Assembly: GCA_002332715.1 (NCBI GenBank) | Contig: DDBE01000043.1 | Span: 541-10,206, forward strand | Length of the DNA stretch: 9,666 bases | Source of the DNA: Flavobacteriales bacterium UBA2040 | GTDB taxonomy: Bacteria > Bacteroidota > Bacteroidia > Flavobacteriales_D > Crocinitomicaceae | Direction of reading: 5' to 3' | Part shown: positions 1 through 7,449 of the stretch, piece after piece | Layout: each line of letters begins with the position of its first letter | Numbering within the stretch: position 1 is the stretch's first letter | Notes under the pieces: generated by a model | Told to the model about the DNA's origin: nothing | Seen by the model: the letters and a program-made list of their open reading frames with translations, nothing else | Database searches by the model: none | Position numbers and translations under genes: made by a program

Positions 1-16
1 TCGGCAATATTGCCGA
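1..16. terminator. Perfect 16-bp palindrome at window edge, probable terminator core
   Basis: Bases 1-16 read TCGGCAATATTGCCGA, a perfect self-complementary sequence. On the plus strand it is followed by GACC and then a T-rich run (TTTTGTTT, 21-28), as in an intrinsic terminator. On the minus strand it lies about 30 bases past the stop codon of the secreted PA-domain gene. The natural reading is a bidirectional terminator between that gene and a convergent neighbour outside the window. The other side of the hairpin is cut off, so whether the stem extends (GGTC before base 1) cannot be seen. Confidence 0.55.
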
Positions 17-47
17 GACCTTTTGTTTCATTGTAAGAAATGTATTC

Positions 48-1784
48 TTATTTCTTGATTACATTGATTTTTGCTGAAGCCCCGTTCGCAGTAACAATGT
101 TTGCAATGTAAGCACCAGAAGCAAGTTTGCTTGTGTTTACAGTAGCAGTGCCGTTATTGATGAACATAGAACGAGTAGAAACAACTTTTCCTGAAAGATC
201 AGTGAAAGTAATTGTTGCAGTTCCTTCAGCATTAACGCGAATATTTAACTCATCGTTAGTTGGGTTAGGGTATGCAACTGCGCTCAACAAAATATTTTCG
301 TCTAATCCAATTGTGTTAGGAGCAACTTCAAGCGCAAGACTTAAAGCATTAGTTCCTGACCAACCAGCTGTGTACCAAGTACCAGCGATTTGAATAGCTG
401 ATGTAGTTAAGATATCATAGTTTATTGTTCCGTCAAAGTTGATATCACCATCATATCCAAATACAACATTTGAAATTTCTGAACTTGTAGCACAAGCTAA
501 GTACACTACGTCATCTTGCAGGCCAACAGGATATGTCAACGCTTGATATACTGACGTTCGGTTTACAGAGTTACTAGCAAGATAAGCAGAAACAGAAGCT
601 ACAGGGGGGTAAACAATTGTTGTTTCATCATTTGGTGTTGTCCATTCATAAATCGAAAGAGCAATTTCTTCACCAGTCATGTCGTAAACTGCAGTATCTG
701 CACTCGGAACAAACTTAATACCTGTTACCATTATATCAGAGGCTGCAGGGTTTGTGAACGTCATACAGGCATCATAAGCGCCAGGATTAGAGGTGTTTTG
801 TGGATACGTTGTGTGAACAGGATCATTGTTTGCATCTAATTTCGACTTAGAAAGGAAGAAGAAATTCAACTTGAAAGAAGAAGAATATGAATTATCAGAG
901 GAATCATCATCACCTAAAGAAGAGTATGCAGTGTACTTCAAGAAATACTCACCGTTAGCCAATGTTGCAATATCTAAATTTGGAAACGAGTTTGTGCCTG
1001 CTTCAACAACCTCTGCTGAGTCTCCTGCAACGATAGTTCCTGCAGAAATAGTGTTTGAATAAACAGAAGGACCAGCAAGACCAGGACCGATAACATCCAA
1101 TTTGATACTTACACCTGGTTGATCAGCACTACCGTAGTTAAATACACGCACAGCCGGACTGAAAACGTTATCCGATAACAAGTTCGATGTTCCCGTTTCT
1201 ACAGGAATTTTTGCATACTCACTGTTAATTACTAAATCATTTGCCAAGGTGCCTACTTTGTTGCCTAAAAACATAACTACGTCACCTGCAAGCATTGCCG
1301 TTGTGATATCCAACCCTTTTCCACTTCCAATCATTACAACAGGAATAGTAATAGATGCTCCATTTGTTCCGCCTCCCATTCCTACTGGGTCTGGATCACG
1401 GTTAATGATGATTAAAGCAACTGCGCCGGCATTTTGTGCATTTAATGCTTTAGCACCAAATTCACAAGTCCCCCTGTAAACGACTGCAATTTTACCAGCA
1501 ACAGCAGATGCGTTAATTAAAGGAGAGCATCCTTCTTGAGATTTTGTGTGTGGAATTGCCACCGTTGAATCCCATCCCGGAGTACCATCTTCCGCAAGGA
1601 CTAACGTATCTTGTACATAAACTCCTGGGATGTTAAAATCTGGAGTCGCTCCCCAGTTGTCCGCCCATGTAAATGGTTTGTTACCAACAATTGACGCTGG
1701 TGAAATACCACGCACAATAATTTGGGCGTTTGTTTGAATTGTGAAAGCCGCTAAAGCAATCACGCTAAGTAAAAGTTTTTTCAT
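48..1784 (-). CDS. Secreted PA-domain protein with type IX secretion sorting tail
   Basis: This 578-residue protein has three recognisable parts. Residues 1-20 form a Sec signal peptide (MKKLLL, hydrophobic stretch, likely cleavage at TNA|Q). Residues about 82-170 form a protease-associated (PA) domain, with GKIAVVYRGTCEFGAK (97-112), then NAGAVALIIIN (118-128) and IPVVMIG. The last 79 residues (500-578) resemble a Por/type IX secretion C-terminal domain: YPNP at 505-508, a GKVV turn, GAYIANI and a basic KK end. The middle (about 185-490) is beta-rich and secretory in composition; its first part looks CARDB-like, but I do not recognise the rest. PA domains usually accompany proteases or mediate protein contacts. 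I see no HExxH motif or Ser-hydrolase signature, so no enzymatic activity is assigned. Export across the outer membrane by T9SS is inferred from the tail. It lies after the sdh terminator and so should have its own promoter. The only candidate is weak: a 7/8 match to TANNTTTG on the minus strand at 1835-1842, with no good -33 element. Confidence 0.88.
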   Translation of the reverse strand: MKKLLLSVIALAAFTIQTNAQIIVRGISPASIVGNKPFTWADNWGATPDFNIPGVYVQDTLVLAEDGTPGWDSTVAIPHTKSQEGCSPLINASAVAGKIAVVYRGTCEFGAKALNAQNAGAVALIIINRDPDPVGMGGGTNGASITIPVVMIGSGKGLDITTAMLAGDVVMFLGNKVGTLANDLVINSEYAKIPVETGTSNLLSDNVFSPAVRVFNYGSADQPGVSIKLDVIGPGLAGPSVYSNTISAGTIVAGDSAEVVEAGTNSFPNLDIATLANGEYFLKYTAYSSLGDDDSSDNSYSSSFKLNFFFLSKSKLDANNDPVHTTYPQNTSNPGAYDACMTFTNPAASDIMVTGIKFVPSADTAVYDMTGEEIALSIYEWTTPNDETTIVYPPVASVSAYLASNSVNRTSVYQALTYPVGLQDDVVYLACATSSEISNVVFGYDGDINFDGTINYDILTTSAIQIAGTWYTAGWSGTNALSLALEVAPNTIGLDENILLSAVAYPNPTNDELNIRVNAEGTATITFTDLSGKVVSTRSMFINNGTATVNTSKLASGAYIANIVTANGASAKINVIKK

Positions 1785-1860
1785 AATTAAGAGATTAATT
1801 TAAAATCGTTCTAAAATTAAGAATTATTTAATACCAAACGAATATTATATTAAAATGGTT

Positions 1861-1897
1861 GGAAAAACAAACCCCTAACGCTATAAAGTGTTAGGGG
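1861..1897 (-). terminator. Intrinsic terminator of the sdh operon
   Basis: CCCCTAAC (1872-1879) and GTTAGGGG (1890-1897) form a perfect 8-bp stem with a 10-nt loop. Read on the minus strand it begins 11 bases after the sdhB stop codon and is followed directly by TTTGTTTTT (1863-1871), a typical U tract. It separates the sdh operon from the secreted PA-domain gene. On the plus strand no T tract follows, so it is directional. Confidence 0.9.
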
Positions 1898-1908
1898 CTG
1901 AACAACAA

Positions 1909-2655
1909 TTACTTAGTTAAAGCACCCTTTAAATATTCGCGATTCATGCGTGCAATATTTTCCAAAGAAATTCCTTTTGGACATTCAACTTCACATGCTC
2001 CTGTGTTTGTGCAATTTCCAAATCCTTCATCATCCATGGTTTGAACCATGTTTAAAACCCGTTCTTTTGCCTCTACCTTTCCTTGTGGCAATAAAGATAA
2101 TTGAGAGACCTTCGCAGAAACAAACAACATAGCTGATGCATTTTTACAGCTGGCAACACAGGCTCCACATCCAATACAGGTCGCTGCTTCAAAAGCTTTG
2201 TCTGCATCATCTTTTGGAATAGGAATAGAATTTGCATCTACCGTATTTCCCGATGTATTGACAGAAACGAAGCCGCCCGAATTCATGATTCTATCAAATG
2301 ATGAGCGATCAACTACTAAATCTTTGATTACTGGAAATGCTTTTGCGCGCCAAGGTTCAATATAAATTGTGTCACCATCGTTGAATTTACGCATGTGCAA
2401 TTGGCAAGTCGTTACTCCTCTATCAGGCCCATGCGCTTCGCCGTTGATGTACAATGAACACATTCCACAAATTCCTTCACGACAATCATGGTCAAAGGCA
2501 ACGGGGCTTTCTCCAGACTCGACAAGTTGATTATTGAGCATATCCATCATCTCAAGGAAAGACATATCTCCATCGACACCATCGATAGGGTATGTTTTCA
2601 TTTCTCCTTTGTCCTGTGGGCCGTTTTGTCTCCAAATTTTTAAATTCAGTTTCAT
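1909..2655 (-). CDS. sdhB: Succinate dehydrogenase/fumarate reductase iron-sulfur subunit
   Basis: This 248-residue protein carries electrons from the FAD of SdhA to the hemes and quinone in SdhC, on the cytoplasmic side of the membrane. All three cluster-binding sets are visible. The 2Fe-2S ferredoxin domain has C58, C63, C66 and C84 in [10 protein letters not shown] and TTCQLHM. The C-terminal domain has [11 protein letters not shown] (C160, C163, C166, C170) and [12 protein letters not shown] (C215, C221, C225), which by family precedent supply the 4Fe-4S and 3Fe-4S clusters. The length fits the family and no ligand is missing. It is the last gene of sdhC-sdhA-sdhB, 96 bases after the sdhA stop, and that gap holds a degenerate repeat array. 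The start is preceded by an A-rich stretch (CAAAAAAAC) rather than a Shine-Dalgarno sequence. The terminator at 1861-1897 ends the operon. Whether the complex acts as succinate dehydrogenase or fumarate reductase cannot be decided from sequence alone; dehydrogenase is more likely in an aerobic flavobacterium-like host. Confidence 0.97.
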   Translation of the reverse strand: MKLNLKIWRQNGPQDKGEMKTYPIDGVDGDMSFLEMMDMLNNQLVESGESPVAFDHDCREGICGMCSLYINGEAHGPDRGVTTCQLHMRKFNDGDTIYIEPWRAKAFPVIKDLVVDRSSFDRIMNSGGFVSVNTSGNTVDANSIPIPKDDADKAFEAATCIGCGACVASCKNASAMLFVSAKVSQLSLLPQGKVEAKERVLNMVQTMDDEGFGNCTNTGACEVECPKGISLENIARMNREYLKGALTK

Positions 2656-2664
2656 GTTTTTTTG

Positions 2665-2743
2665 TTTTGGACTCAGGATTTAATGACTCAAGACTTAATG
2701 ACGATGAAACGTCTTATGTCCTGAAGTTTTAAGTCCTTCAGTC
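2665..2743 (-). repeat. Degenerate tandem array with a 15-nt period in the sdhA-sdhB gap
   Basis: On the minus strand the gap divides into five units of 15, 15, 19, 15 and 15 nt: GACTGAAGGACTTAA (2729-2743), AACTTCAGGACATAA (2714-2728), a 19-nt unit beginning GACGTTTC and ending GTCATTAA (2695-2713), GTCTTGAGTCATTAA (2680-2694) and ATCCTGAGTCCAAAA (2665-2679). Four units end in TAA, and most split into a 7-nt half and an 8-nt half. The units also contain complementary words, for example CTTCAG/CTGAAG (2736-2741 with 2721-2726, 9-nt loop), so the transcript could fold in several ways. There is no TANNTTTG promoter in the gap and no sign of a coding function. Confidence 0.7.
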
Positions 2744-2751
2744 TATAATAA

Positions 2752-4755
2752 CTATTTATAACTTCTTTGTACCAACTTAATATTTTCAAACACCAAATCT
2801 TCTTTGTGAAGTTTCGGTTCAGAAGGGTTTCCTGAATATTCCCAAGACGCCACATACCCATATTCGTCGTCTTTTCGCTGTGCTTCTCCTTCGGGAGTTT
2901 GTGATTCCTCACGAAAGTGACCGCCACACGATTCGTTTCTGCTCAAAGCATCAATTGCCATCAATTCACCTAGTTCTAAAAAATCGGCAACGCGACCTGC
3001 TTTTTCCAATTCTGGATTCAGTTCATCTATTTTGCCTGGTATACGAACGTTCGAGTAAAATTCATTTCGAATATTTTGAATTTCAAGTATAGCAGAATTT
3101 AAATCTTTCTCATTTCTAGCCATTCCAACGTTATTCCACATTACTTTACCCAAGCGTTTGTGAAAATAATCTACAGATTTTGTTCCCTGCACATCAATTA
3201 AGCGCTCTAAATGAGAACGAACAGCATTTTCAGCTTCATCAAATTCTGTTGTATCCGTTGGGATTGCTCCAGTACGAATATCATCTGCGAGATAATCACC
3301 AATTGTATAGGGTAAAACGAAATATCCATCTGCTAAACCTTGCATCAAAGCGGAAGCGCCCAGTCGGTTGGCTCCATGGTCTGAGAAGTTAGCCTCTCCA
3401 GCCACATAGCAACCAGGAATTGTGCTCATCAAATTATAGTCTACCCATACTCCACCCATGGTGTAATGCACGGCAGGATAAATTTTCATCGGCGTTTCGT
3501 ATGGGTTGTCATCCGTAATTTTATAATACATCTGGAATAAATTCCCGTATTTACCTTCGACAACGCCCTTTCCTAATTTATAAATATCTTCTGCAGTTGG
3601 GCTTTCCACATGTTGAACATGCGCTTGCTCTTTTCCATAACGCTCGATGGCAGCAGCAAAGTCTAAATAAACGGCTTCACCTGTTGCGTTAACACCATAA
3701 CCTGCATCGCATCTCTCTTTGGCTGCTCGAGATGCAACATCTCGAGGCACTAAGTTTCCGAAAGAAGGATAGCGTCTTTCTAAATAATAATCACGCTCAT
3801 CTTCAGTTAAATCCGTCGGTTTTTTCGTCCCTTGTTTGATGGCTTCAACATCTTCAATATTTTTAGGGACCCAAATACGGCCGTCATTTCGGAGAGATTC
3901 GGACATCAATGTTAATTTCGACTGATTCTCACCAGAAACAGGGATACAAGTTGGGTGAATTTGTGTAAAACAAGGGTTGGCAAATTGAGCTCCTTTTTTA
4001 TGAATTTTCCAGTTGGCAGAAACATTCGAACCCATGGCGTTTGTCGATAAAAAGAAAACGTTTCCATACCCGCCTGAAGCAATTACAACAGCATGTGCAG
4101 AATGGCGTTCAAGTTCTCCATTAACAGAATTACGAGCGATTATGCCCCTTGCTTTTCCGTCTACAACGACCAATTCTTGCATTTCGTGGCGGGTATACAT
4201 TCTAATTTTACCTTTTCCGATTTGGCGAGACATGGCCGAATACGCCCCCAATAACAATTGTTGTCCAGTTTGACCTTTCGCATAGAATGTTCTCGAAACA
4301 AGAACACCACCGAAAGAACGGTTGTCCAAAAGACCACCATAATCACGAGCAAAAGGAACGCCTTGCGCTACACATTGATCGATGATTGATGCCGAAACTT
4401 CAGCCAAACGATGTACATTGGCTTCACGTGAACGATAATCTCCACCTTTTACCGTGTCATAAAACAAACGGAAAACAGAGTCACCATCGCCTTGGTAATT
4501 TTTTGCTGCATTGATTCCTCCTTGAGCCGCAATAGAATGCGCACGACGAGGTGAATCTTGAAAACAAAATGCCTTCACGTTGTAACCCAACTCTGCAAGA
4601 GAAGCAGCAGCTGAACCACCGGCCAAACCTGTTCCTACTACGATAACGTCAATGTTACGCTTGTTGGCTGGGTTCACCAAACGAATTTTGTTTTTGTAAT
4701 CAGACCATTTTCTGTCAATTGGTCCTTCTGGTATTTTTGAATCTAATACAGACAT
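2752..4755 (-). CDS. sdhA: Succinate dehydrogenase/fumarate reductase flavoprotein subunit
   Basis: This 667-residue catalytic subunit oxidises succinate to fumarate with covalently bound FAD. The N-terminal dinucleotide fold is at 38-57 ([20 protein letters not shown]). H73 in [11 protein letters not shown] is the expected site of the covalent FAD link. Substrate and active-site signatures are QIHPTC (265-270), PRDVASRA with R338 as the likely proton-transfer arginine, HYTMGG (430-435), and the FAD-capping [14 protein letters not shown] (453-466). The C-terminal helical domain is complete and ends in the family's usual charged region. The length of about 670 residues is typical of the Bacteroidota/epsilonproteobacterial type-B enzyme, which is longer than E. 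coli SdhA. It begins 18 bases after the sdhC stop, so the two are surely co-transcribed. The ATG at 4753-4755 is chosen because [12 protein letters not shown] is the usual start region and it follows the sdhC stop directly. Confidence 0.98.
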   Translation of the reverse strand: MSVLDSKIPEGPIDRKWSDYKNKIRLVNPANKRNIDVIVVGTGLAGGSAAASLAELGYNVKAFCFQDSPRRAHSIAAQGGINAAKNYQGDGDSVFRLFYDTVKGGDYRSREANVHRLAEVSASIIDQCVAQGVPFARDYGGLLDNRSFGGVLVSRTFYAKGQTGQQLLLGAYSAMSRQIGKGKIRMYTRHEMQELVVVDGKARGIIARNSVNGELERHSAHAVVIASGGYGNVFFLSTNAMGSNVSANWKIHKKGAQFANPCFTQIHPTCIPVSGENQSKLTLMSESLRNDGRIWVPKNIEDVEAIKQGTKKPTDLTEDERDYYLERRYPSFGNLVPRDVASRAAKERCDAGYGVNATGEAVYLDFAAAIERYGKEQAHVQHVESPTAEDIYKLGKGVVEGKYGNLFQMYYKITDDNPYETPMKIYPAVHYTMGGVWVDYNLMSTIPGCYVAGEANFSDHGANRLGASALMQGLADGYFVLPYTIGDYLADDIRTGAIPTDTTEFDEAENAVRSHLERLIDVQGTKSVDYFHKRLGKVMWNNVGMARNEKDLNSAILEIQNIRNEFYSNVRIPGKIDELNPELEKAGRVADFLELGELMAIDALSRNESCGGHFREESQTPEGEAQRKDDEYGYVASWEYSGNPSEPKLHKEDLVFENIKLVQRSYK

Positions 4756-4773
4756 TTTATACTTCTTTTTAGA

Positions 4774-5691
4774 TTATGCTAAATAAATAAGAATAGGAAT
4801 AATGGCGAATGCCGCGGGAATAATAACGGCGAATAATTTTCCGGCCATTGAAATTGCACCAACATATTTTTTACTTCGTAAACCAAGCGTTTGGAAAGCA
4901 GAAGAGAATCCGTGCCACAAGTGAAAGCCAAGAACGGCCATACTCAACACATATAATATCACATAAAGTAAGGCGTTTGAATTACTCGGCAGACCTTTGA
5001 TGTCTTGTCCGAAAAAGGTCATGACTTGACTGTGTAAATCTTTCAATCCTTCGGCTACTTTCAATCCAGAAGTTTTGTCGTACAGCATCGTTCCTTTTTT
5101 AATCTCGTACTTTTCTTCTGAATAATTCATTTCAGCAAGAGAAACTTTTGATTCTTGGTATTGCCCATTCGTTGTATAAACGTAATCAACTTCCAATTCT
5201 TTGACTACCGGTTGGCCCGTAGTTGGATCCTGTCCTACTGGAGCTTCAATGCTTTTCGTTATCGTATGCAAAGGCATATTTGTAAAGTGCATTTTTGCCC
5301 AAAAGTTGACCATGTGTGTACAGATAAACACGAGAACAACTGTTCCGAGTATCGCCATATAACGAGCTGGCGTACTTGAGTTGGTGTTCGGTTTGTTCAT
5401 CGCATAATTTGTTGGACGAGCTTTTTTGTTCTGAATCGTAAGCATCAAGCCATCAATCGCATGGAACAAAATGGAGAAATAAGTAAGATAAGATAACACC
5501 TTCACCGCCGGGTTGTGTGTCATGAAATAGGCATATTCGTTGAATGCTACTTTTCCTTCTTCTCCAGTTATAAATATCAATTGCAAGTTACCCAAAAGGT
5601 GGCCGACAAGGAATAGACAAAGAAATAAACCGGTCAATGCCATCCAGTACTTTTTGACGATAGATGATGACAATATTGCTGATTTGCTCAT
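4774..5691 (-). CDS. sdhC: Succinate dehydrogenase diheme cytochrome b membrane anchor
   Basis: This 305-residue integral membrane anchor of the b558 (type B) family holds two hemes b and the quinone site, so no SdhD is needed and none is present. Five hydrophobic segments are visible at about 17-41, 63-85, 110-131, 240-259 and 282-304. The four expected heme ligands are H31 (VGHLLGN), H77 (LFHAIDG), H126 (CTHMVNFW) and H257 (GFHLWHG). GFSSAFQTLGL (261-271) is a strong family signature. The family is usually about 220-260 residues. Here the segment between helices III and IV (about 137-218) is a long polar stretch containing DPTTGQPVVKELEVDYVY and a Lys/Glu-rich part, which accounts for the extra length (see findings). 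It is the first gene of sdhCAB and has its own promoter candidate. The start MSKSAILSSSIVKKYW is the expected N terminus. Confidence 0.95.
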   Translation of the reverse strand: MSKSAILSSSIVKKYWMALTGLFLCLFLVGHLLGNLQLIFITGEEGKVAFNEYAYFMTHNPAVKVLSYLTYFSILFHAIDGLMLTIQNKKARPTNYAMNKPNTNSSTPARYMAILGTVVLVFICTHMVNFWAKMHFTNMPLHTITKSIEAPVGQDPTTGQPVVKELEVDYVYTTNGQYQESKVSLAEMNYSEEKYEIKKGTMLYDKTSGLKVAEGLKDLHSQVMTFFGQDIKGLPSNSNALLYVILYVLSMAVLGFHLWHGFSSAFQTLGLRSKKYVGAISMAGKLFAVIIPAAFAIIPILIYLA

Positions 5692-5717
5692 ATTTTTGGT
5701 ATAATTCGTTTAAGTTG

Positions 5718-5749
5718 CAAATTTAATAGATACAACAATCTAATTCGGA
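5718..5749 (-). promoter_or_regulatory. Promoter candidate for sdhCAB
   Basis: On the minus strand an exact Bacteroidota -7 element, TAAATTTG (5718-5725), lies 20 nt downstream of TCCG (5746-5749, within TTTCCGA), which takes the -33 position. The implied transcription start would leave a leader of about 20 nt before the sdhC ATG. The -33 differs from the TTTG consensus, but the same TTTCCGA at the same spacing occurs before the neighbouring carboxypeptidase gene. The 86-bp gap after that gene shows no obvious terminator, so some read-through into sdh is also possible. Confidence 0.55.
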
Positions 5750-5777
5750 AATGGTTGTTATTTAGAATGAGTATGGA

Positions 5778-6686
5778 TTAAGTTGGGTTTTCAAGAAAGG
5801 ATTGAATCAGTTTTGATCCGCCCTGCTCAACGGTTAAAACACCGGCGCCGCCTAGAATAAGTGCTTGATTATCATTCTGATGTCCACAAGGCAAGCCAAA
5901 AGCAACGGGGATTTTTCGGTGTAAAACATGCGCCAGAATAATTTCTTCTAAACTTTTGCCAAAAGGAGATTCGGTGTCGGAAATATTGGTGAACCCGCCT
6001 AAAAGCAATCCAGAAACCTCTTCGAGTGATCCAGAATACATTAATCCATAGAACATTCTGTCAATTTGATATAAGTGTTCTCCAACATCTTCTAGAAAGA
6101 GAATTTTATCTGTAAAATCTCCTTTTTTCATACGTGGTAATAGCGCGTGTACCATGGCTAAATTTCCGCCAATTACTTTTCCCCGGGCAATTCCCGTTTG
6201 ATTAAATGGGCTGGTTCCGGCTGAAATAACTTCAGGTGTTCCTTTCAAAACCGACAACAAAGACCTCAGAGATTCTGGAGTATTGTCCATGAAATTCAAA
6301 GGCATTGTGGCATGTAGACTTGGAATGTTTTTTTGTGCAAGAATTAAATGAAACGCAGTAACATCGCTAAAACCAACCAGGTGCTTCGGGTTGTTTTCAT
6401 ACGAGGACCAATCTAGTTTATCCATGATTTGCATGCAACCATAACCACCACGCGCGCACAAAATTACTTTCGCTTCGGGGTGATTTAATCCATGTTGAAA
6501 ATCAGATATTCGCTCTTGAACCGTTCCTGAAAAGTAGCCATTCGAACCCATAGCATGAGTTGCAATTTCGACACGATAACCATTTTGAATAAAAAACTCT
6601 TTCGCGAAATGTGCATGTTCCTTCTCAATTGCTTTCGCCGGGGAACAGATATAAATTAAGTCGTTAGTTTGAAGTTTTGGGAGCAT
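5778..6686 (-). CDS. ldcA: LD-carboxypeptidase, peptidase family S66
   Basis: This 302-residue protein has the fold signatures of family S66, which cleaves the terminal D-alanine from cytoplasmic murein tetrapeptides during peptidoglycan recycling. The conserved RGGYG is at 79-83. The nucleophile is S107 in GFSDVT. The other triad members are E199 (LFLEDVGE) and H269 (PCGHQNDN). GGNLAM (173-178) is another family motif. The length is normal and there is no signal peptide, in line with a cytoplasmic enzyme. S66 also contains MccF-type microcin immunity peptidases with the same triad; the short length and lack of toxin-related neighbours favour the recycling role, but substrate specificity is inferred. 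It lies 86 bp upstream of sdhC on the same strand and is divergent from tadA. The ATG at 6684-6686 is 17 nt after its -7 promoter element. Confidence 0.92.
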   Translation of the reverse strand: MLPKLQTNDLIYICSPAKAIEKEHAHFAKEFFIQNGYRVEIATHAMGSNGYFSGTVQERISDFQHGLNHPEAKVILCARGGYGCMQIMDKLDWSSYENNPKHLVGFSDVTAFHLILAQKNIPSLHATMPLNFMDNTPESLRSLLSVLKGTPEVISAGTSPFNQTGIARGKVIGGNLAMVHALLPRMKKGDFTDKILFLEDVGEHLYQIDRMFYGLMYSGSLEEVSGLLLGGFTNISDTESPFGKSLEEIILAHVLHRKIPVAFGLPCGHQNDNQALILGGAGVLTVEQGGSKLIQSFLENPT

Positions 6687-6703
6687 TTCAAATACCTTTA
6701 GCT

Positions 6704-6735
6704 CAAAAGTAAAAGAATCTGCGTAAATGCTCGGA
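6704..6735 (-). promoter_or_regulatory. Promoter candidate for the LD-carboxypeptidase gene
   Basis: On the minus strand TACTTTTG (6704-6711) is an exact TANNTTTG -7 match, 20 nt downstream of TCCG (6732-6735, within TTTCCGA). The ATG is 17 nt beyond the -7 element, so the leader would be very short. The -33 position lies inside the tadA promoter candidate on the other strand. Confidence 0.55.
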
Positions 6736-6749
6736 AAAAATTAAATTTG
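6718..6749 (+). promoter_or_regulatory. Promoter candidate for tadA
   Basis: TAAATTTG (6742-6749) is an exact -7 element (TANNTTTG). TCTG (6718-6721) is 20 nt upstream at the -33 position, a 3/4 match to TTTG. The tadA ATG follows 16 nt after the -7 element. The -33 and -7 boxes flank the -33 box of the divergent carboxypeptidase promoter. Confidence 0.55.
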
Positions 6750-6765
6750 TATAAAATGAATAATT

Positions 6766-7221
6766 ATGATTACCCCGTATACCGATGATTATTTCATGAA
6801 ACAAGCCTATTTGGAAGCAAAAAAGGCATATGATTTAGACGAAGTTCCAGTAGGAGCGGTAATTGTTACGAACAAACAAATCATTGCAAGAGCTCACAAC
6901 CTGACGGAAAAACTGCACGATGTTACAGCGCACGCTGAGGTACAAGCTATAACTGCCGCAAGTGAATATTTAGGCGCAAAGTATTTGAATAACTGTACCT
7001 TATATGTAACGCTTGAGCCCTGCTCAATGTGCGCTGGAGCTTTGTATTGGTCACAAATTGACAAAGTAATGTTTGCGGCACGGGACGAAAAACGTGGGGC
7101 CGGCAGAATAAAAGAAGGATTATATCATCCAAAAACGGTTGTTTCGAACGGAGTTATGGCGAAAGAATGCGCGGAACTAATTACTAATTTCTTCAAAACA
7201 AAACGGATAAATCTCCGTTAA
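6766..7221 (+). CDS. tadA: tRNA-specific adenosine deaminase
   Basis: This 151-residue zinc-dependent deaminase is expected to convert adenosine 34 of tRNA-Arg(ACG) to inosine. The two zinc motifs are present: HAE (56-58, with catalytic E58) in TAHAEVQAI, and PCSMC (85-89, with C86 and C89) in TLEPCSMCAGAL. RAHN (42-45) supplies the conserved asparagine of the nucleoside pocket, and the family segment DEKRGAG follows at 107-113. The length and the start MITPYTDDYFMKQA fit short bacterial TadA proteins; a second ATG at codon 11 would remove part of the first helix and is less likely. Related deaminases such as guanine deaminase share the fold, but the spacing and the LEPCSMCAGAL block favour TadA. 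The gene is probably monocistronic, with 228 bp to mnmE. Confidence 0.93.
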   Translation: MITPYTDDYFMKQAYLEAKKAYDLDEVPVGAVIVTNKQIIARAHNLTEKLHDVTAHAEVQAITAASEYLGAKYLNNCTLYVTLEPCSMCAGALYWSQIDKVMFAARDEKRGAGRIKEGLYHPKTVVSNGVMAKECAELITNFFKTKRINLR

Positions 7222-7294
7222 ATTTTTAGGAAATAAGACATTAAAACAATACGTGAAAAACAAAGAGTGCCTCGAACGAAGTGACCCAATTTGG

Positions 7295-7311
7295 AAATAA
7301 CGGTTATTTTT
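7295..7311 (+). terminator. Weak terminator candidate after tadA
   Basis: AAATAAC (7295-7301), one base, and GTTATTT (7303-7309) are complementary, giving at best a 5-bp A/T stem with an ACGGT loop, followed by TT and then C. It lies 74 bp after the tadA stop. The stem is short and low in GC, so it is only a possibility. I see nothing better in the gap. Confidence 0.25.
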
Positions 7312-7382
7312 CGAGCTTTATGTGTGGCCCTTCCATCAGTTCCTTATTTCATTGTCGGGTTGGTTATTCAGTTTTTTCTTTG

Positions 7383-7422
7383 GAAACTTTTCGAAACTCC
7401 AAGCCTTGAAAACTTAGAAACT
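7383..7422 (+). repeat. Four GAAACT-type words upstream of mnmE
   Basis: GAAACT occurs at 7383-7388, 7393-7398 and 7417-7422, with the variant GAAAACT at 7408-7414. Starts are spaced 10, 15 and 9 nt, which makes a degenerate duplication of about 24-25 nt. It ends 27 nt before the mnmE ATG. It resembles the sdhA-sdhB array in style (short degenerate units, split halves) but not in exact sequence. Function is unknown. Confidence 0.45.
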
Positions 7423-7449
7423 GAGGAAAATTAATGACCTTTGTTGTCA

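Noticed and set aside
826..1479. Two antisense open frames (826-1062 and 1249-1479) inside the secreted PA-domain gene
   Set aside because: They are opposite-strand shadows with compositions explained by the codon use of the real gene; no motifs or promoter.
2665..2743. Possible CRISPR array
   Set aside because: Units are 15 nt, degenerate and contiguous without spacers, so they do not fit a CRISPR repeat-spacer structure.
2688..2927. 79-codon open frame on the minus strand across the sdhA 3' end and the repeat array
   Set aside because: It is mostly within sdhA in another frame, has no family resemblance and starts inside a certain gene.
3180..4352. Several 60-86 codon frames overlapping sdhA on both strands
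   Set aside because: All lie inside the conserved sdhA coding sequence, which explains the bases fully.
5778..6686. MccF-type microcin immunity peptidase
   Set aside because: It has the same S66 triad, but the protein is short and no toxin or peptide-antibiotic genes are nearby; LD-carboxypeptidase is the simpler call.
7441..7449. Upstream TTG start for mnmE adding three residues
   Set aside because: The ATG at 7450 sits at the usual distance from the DTI motif, and rare TTG starts need extra support that is absent here.
7222..7449. Promoter for mnmE
   Set aside because: The only near matches to TANNTTTG (7305-7312 and 7436-7443) lack a -33 box at the spacing seen elsewhere in the window.
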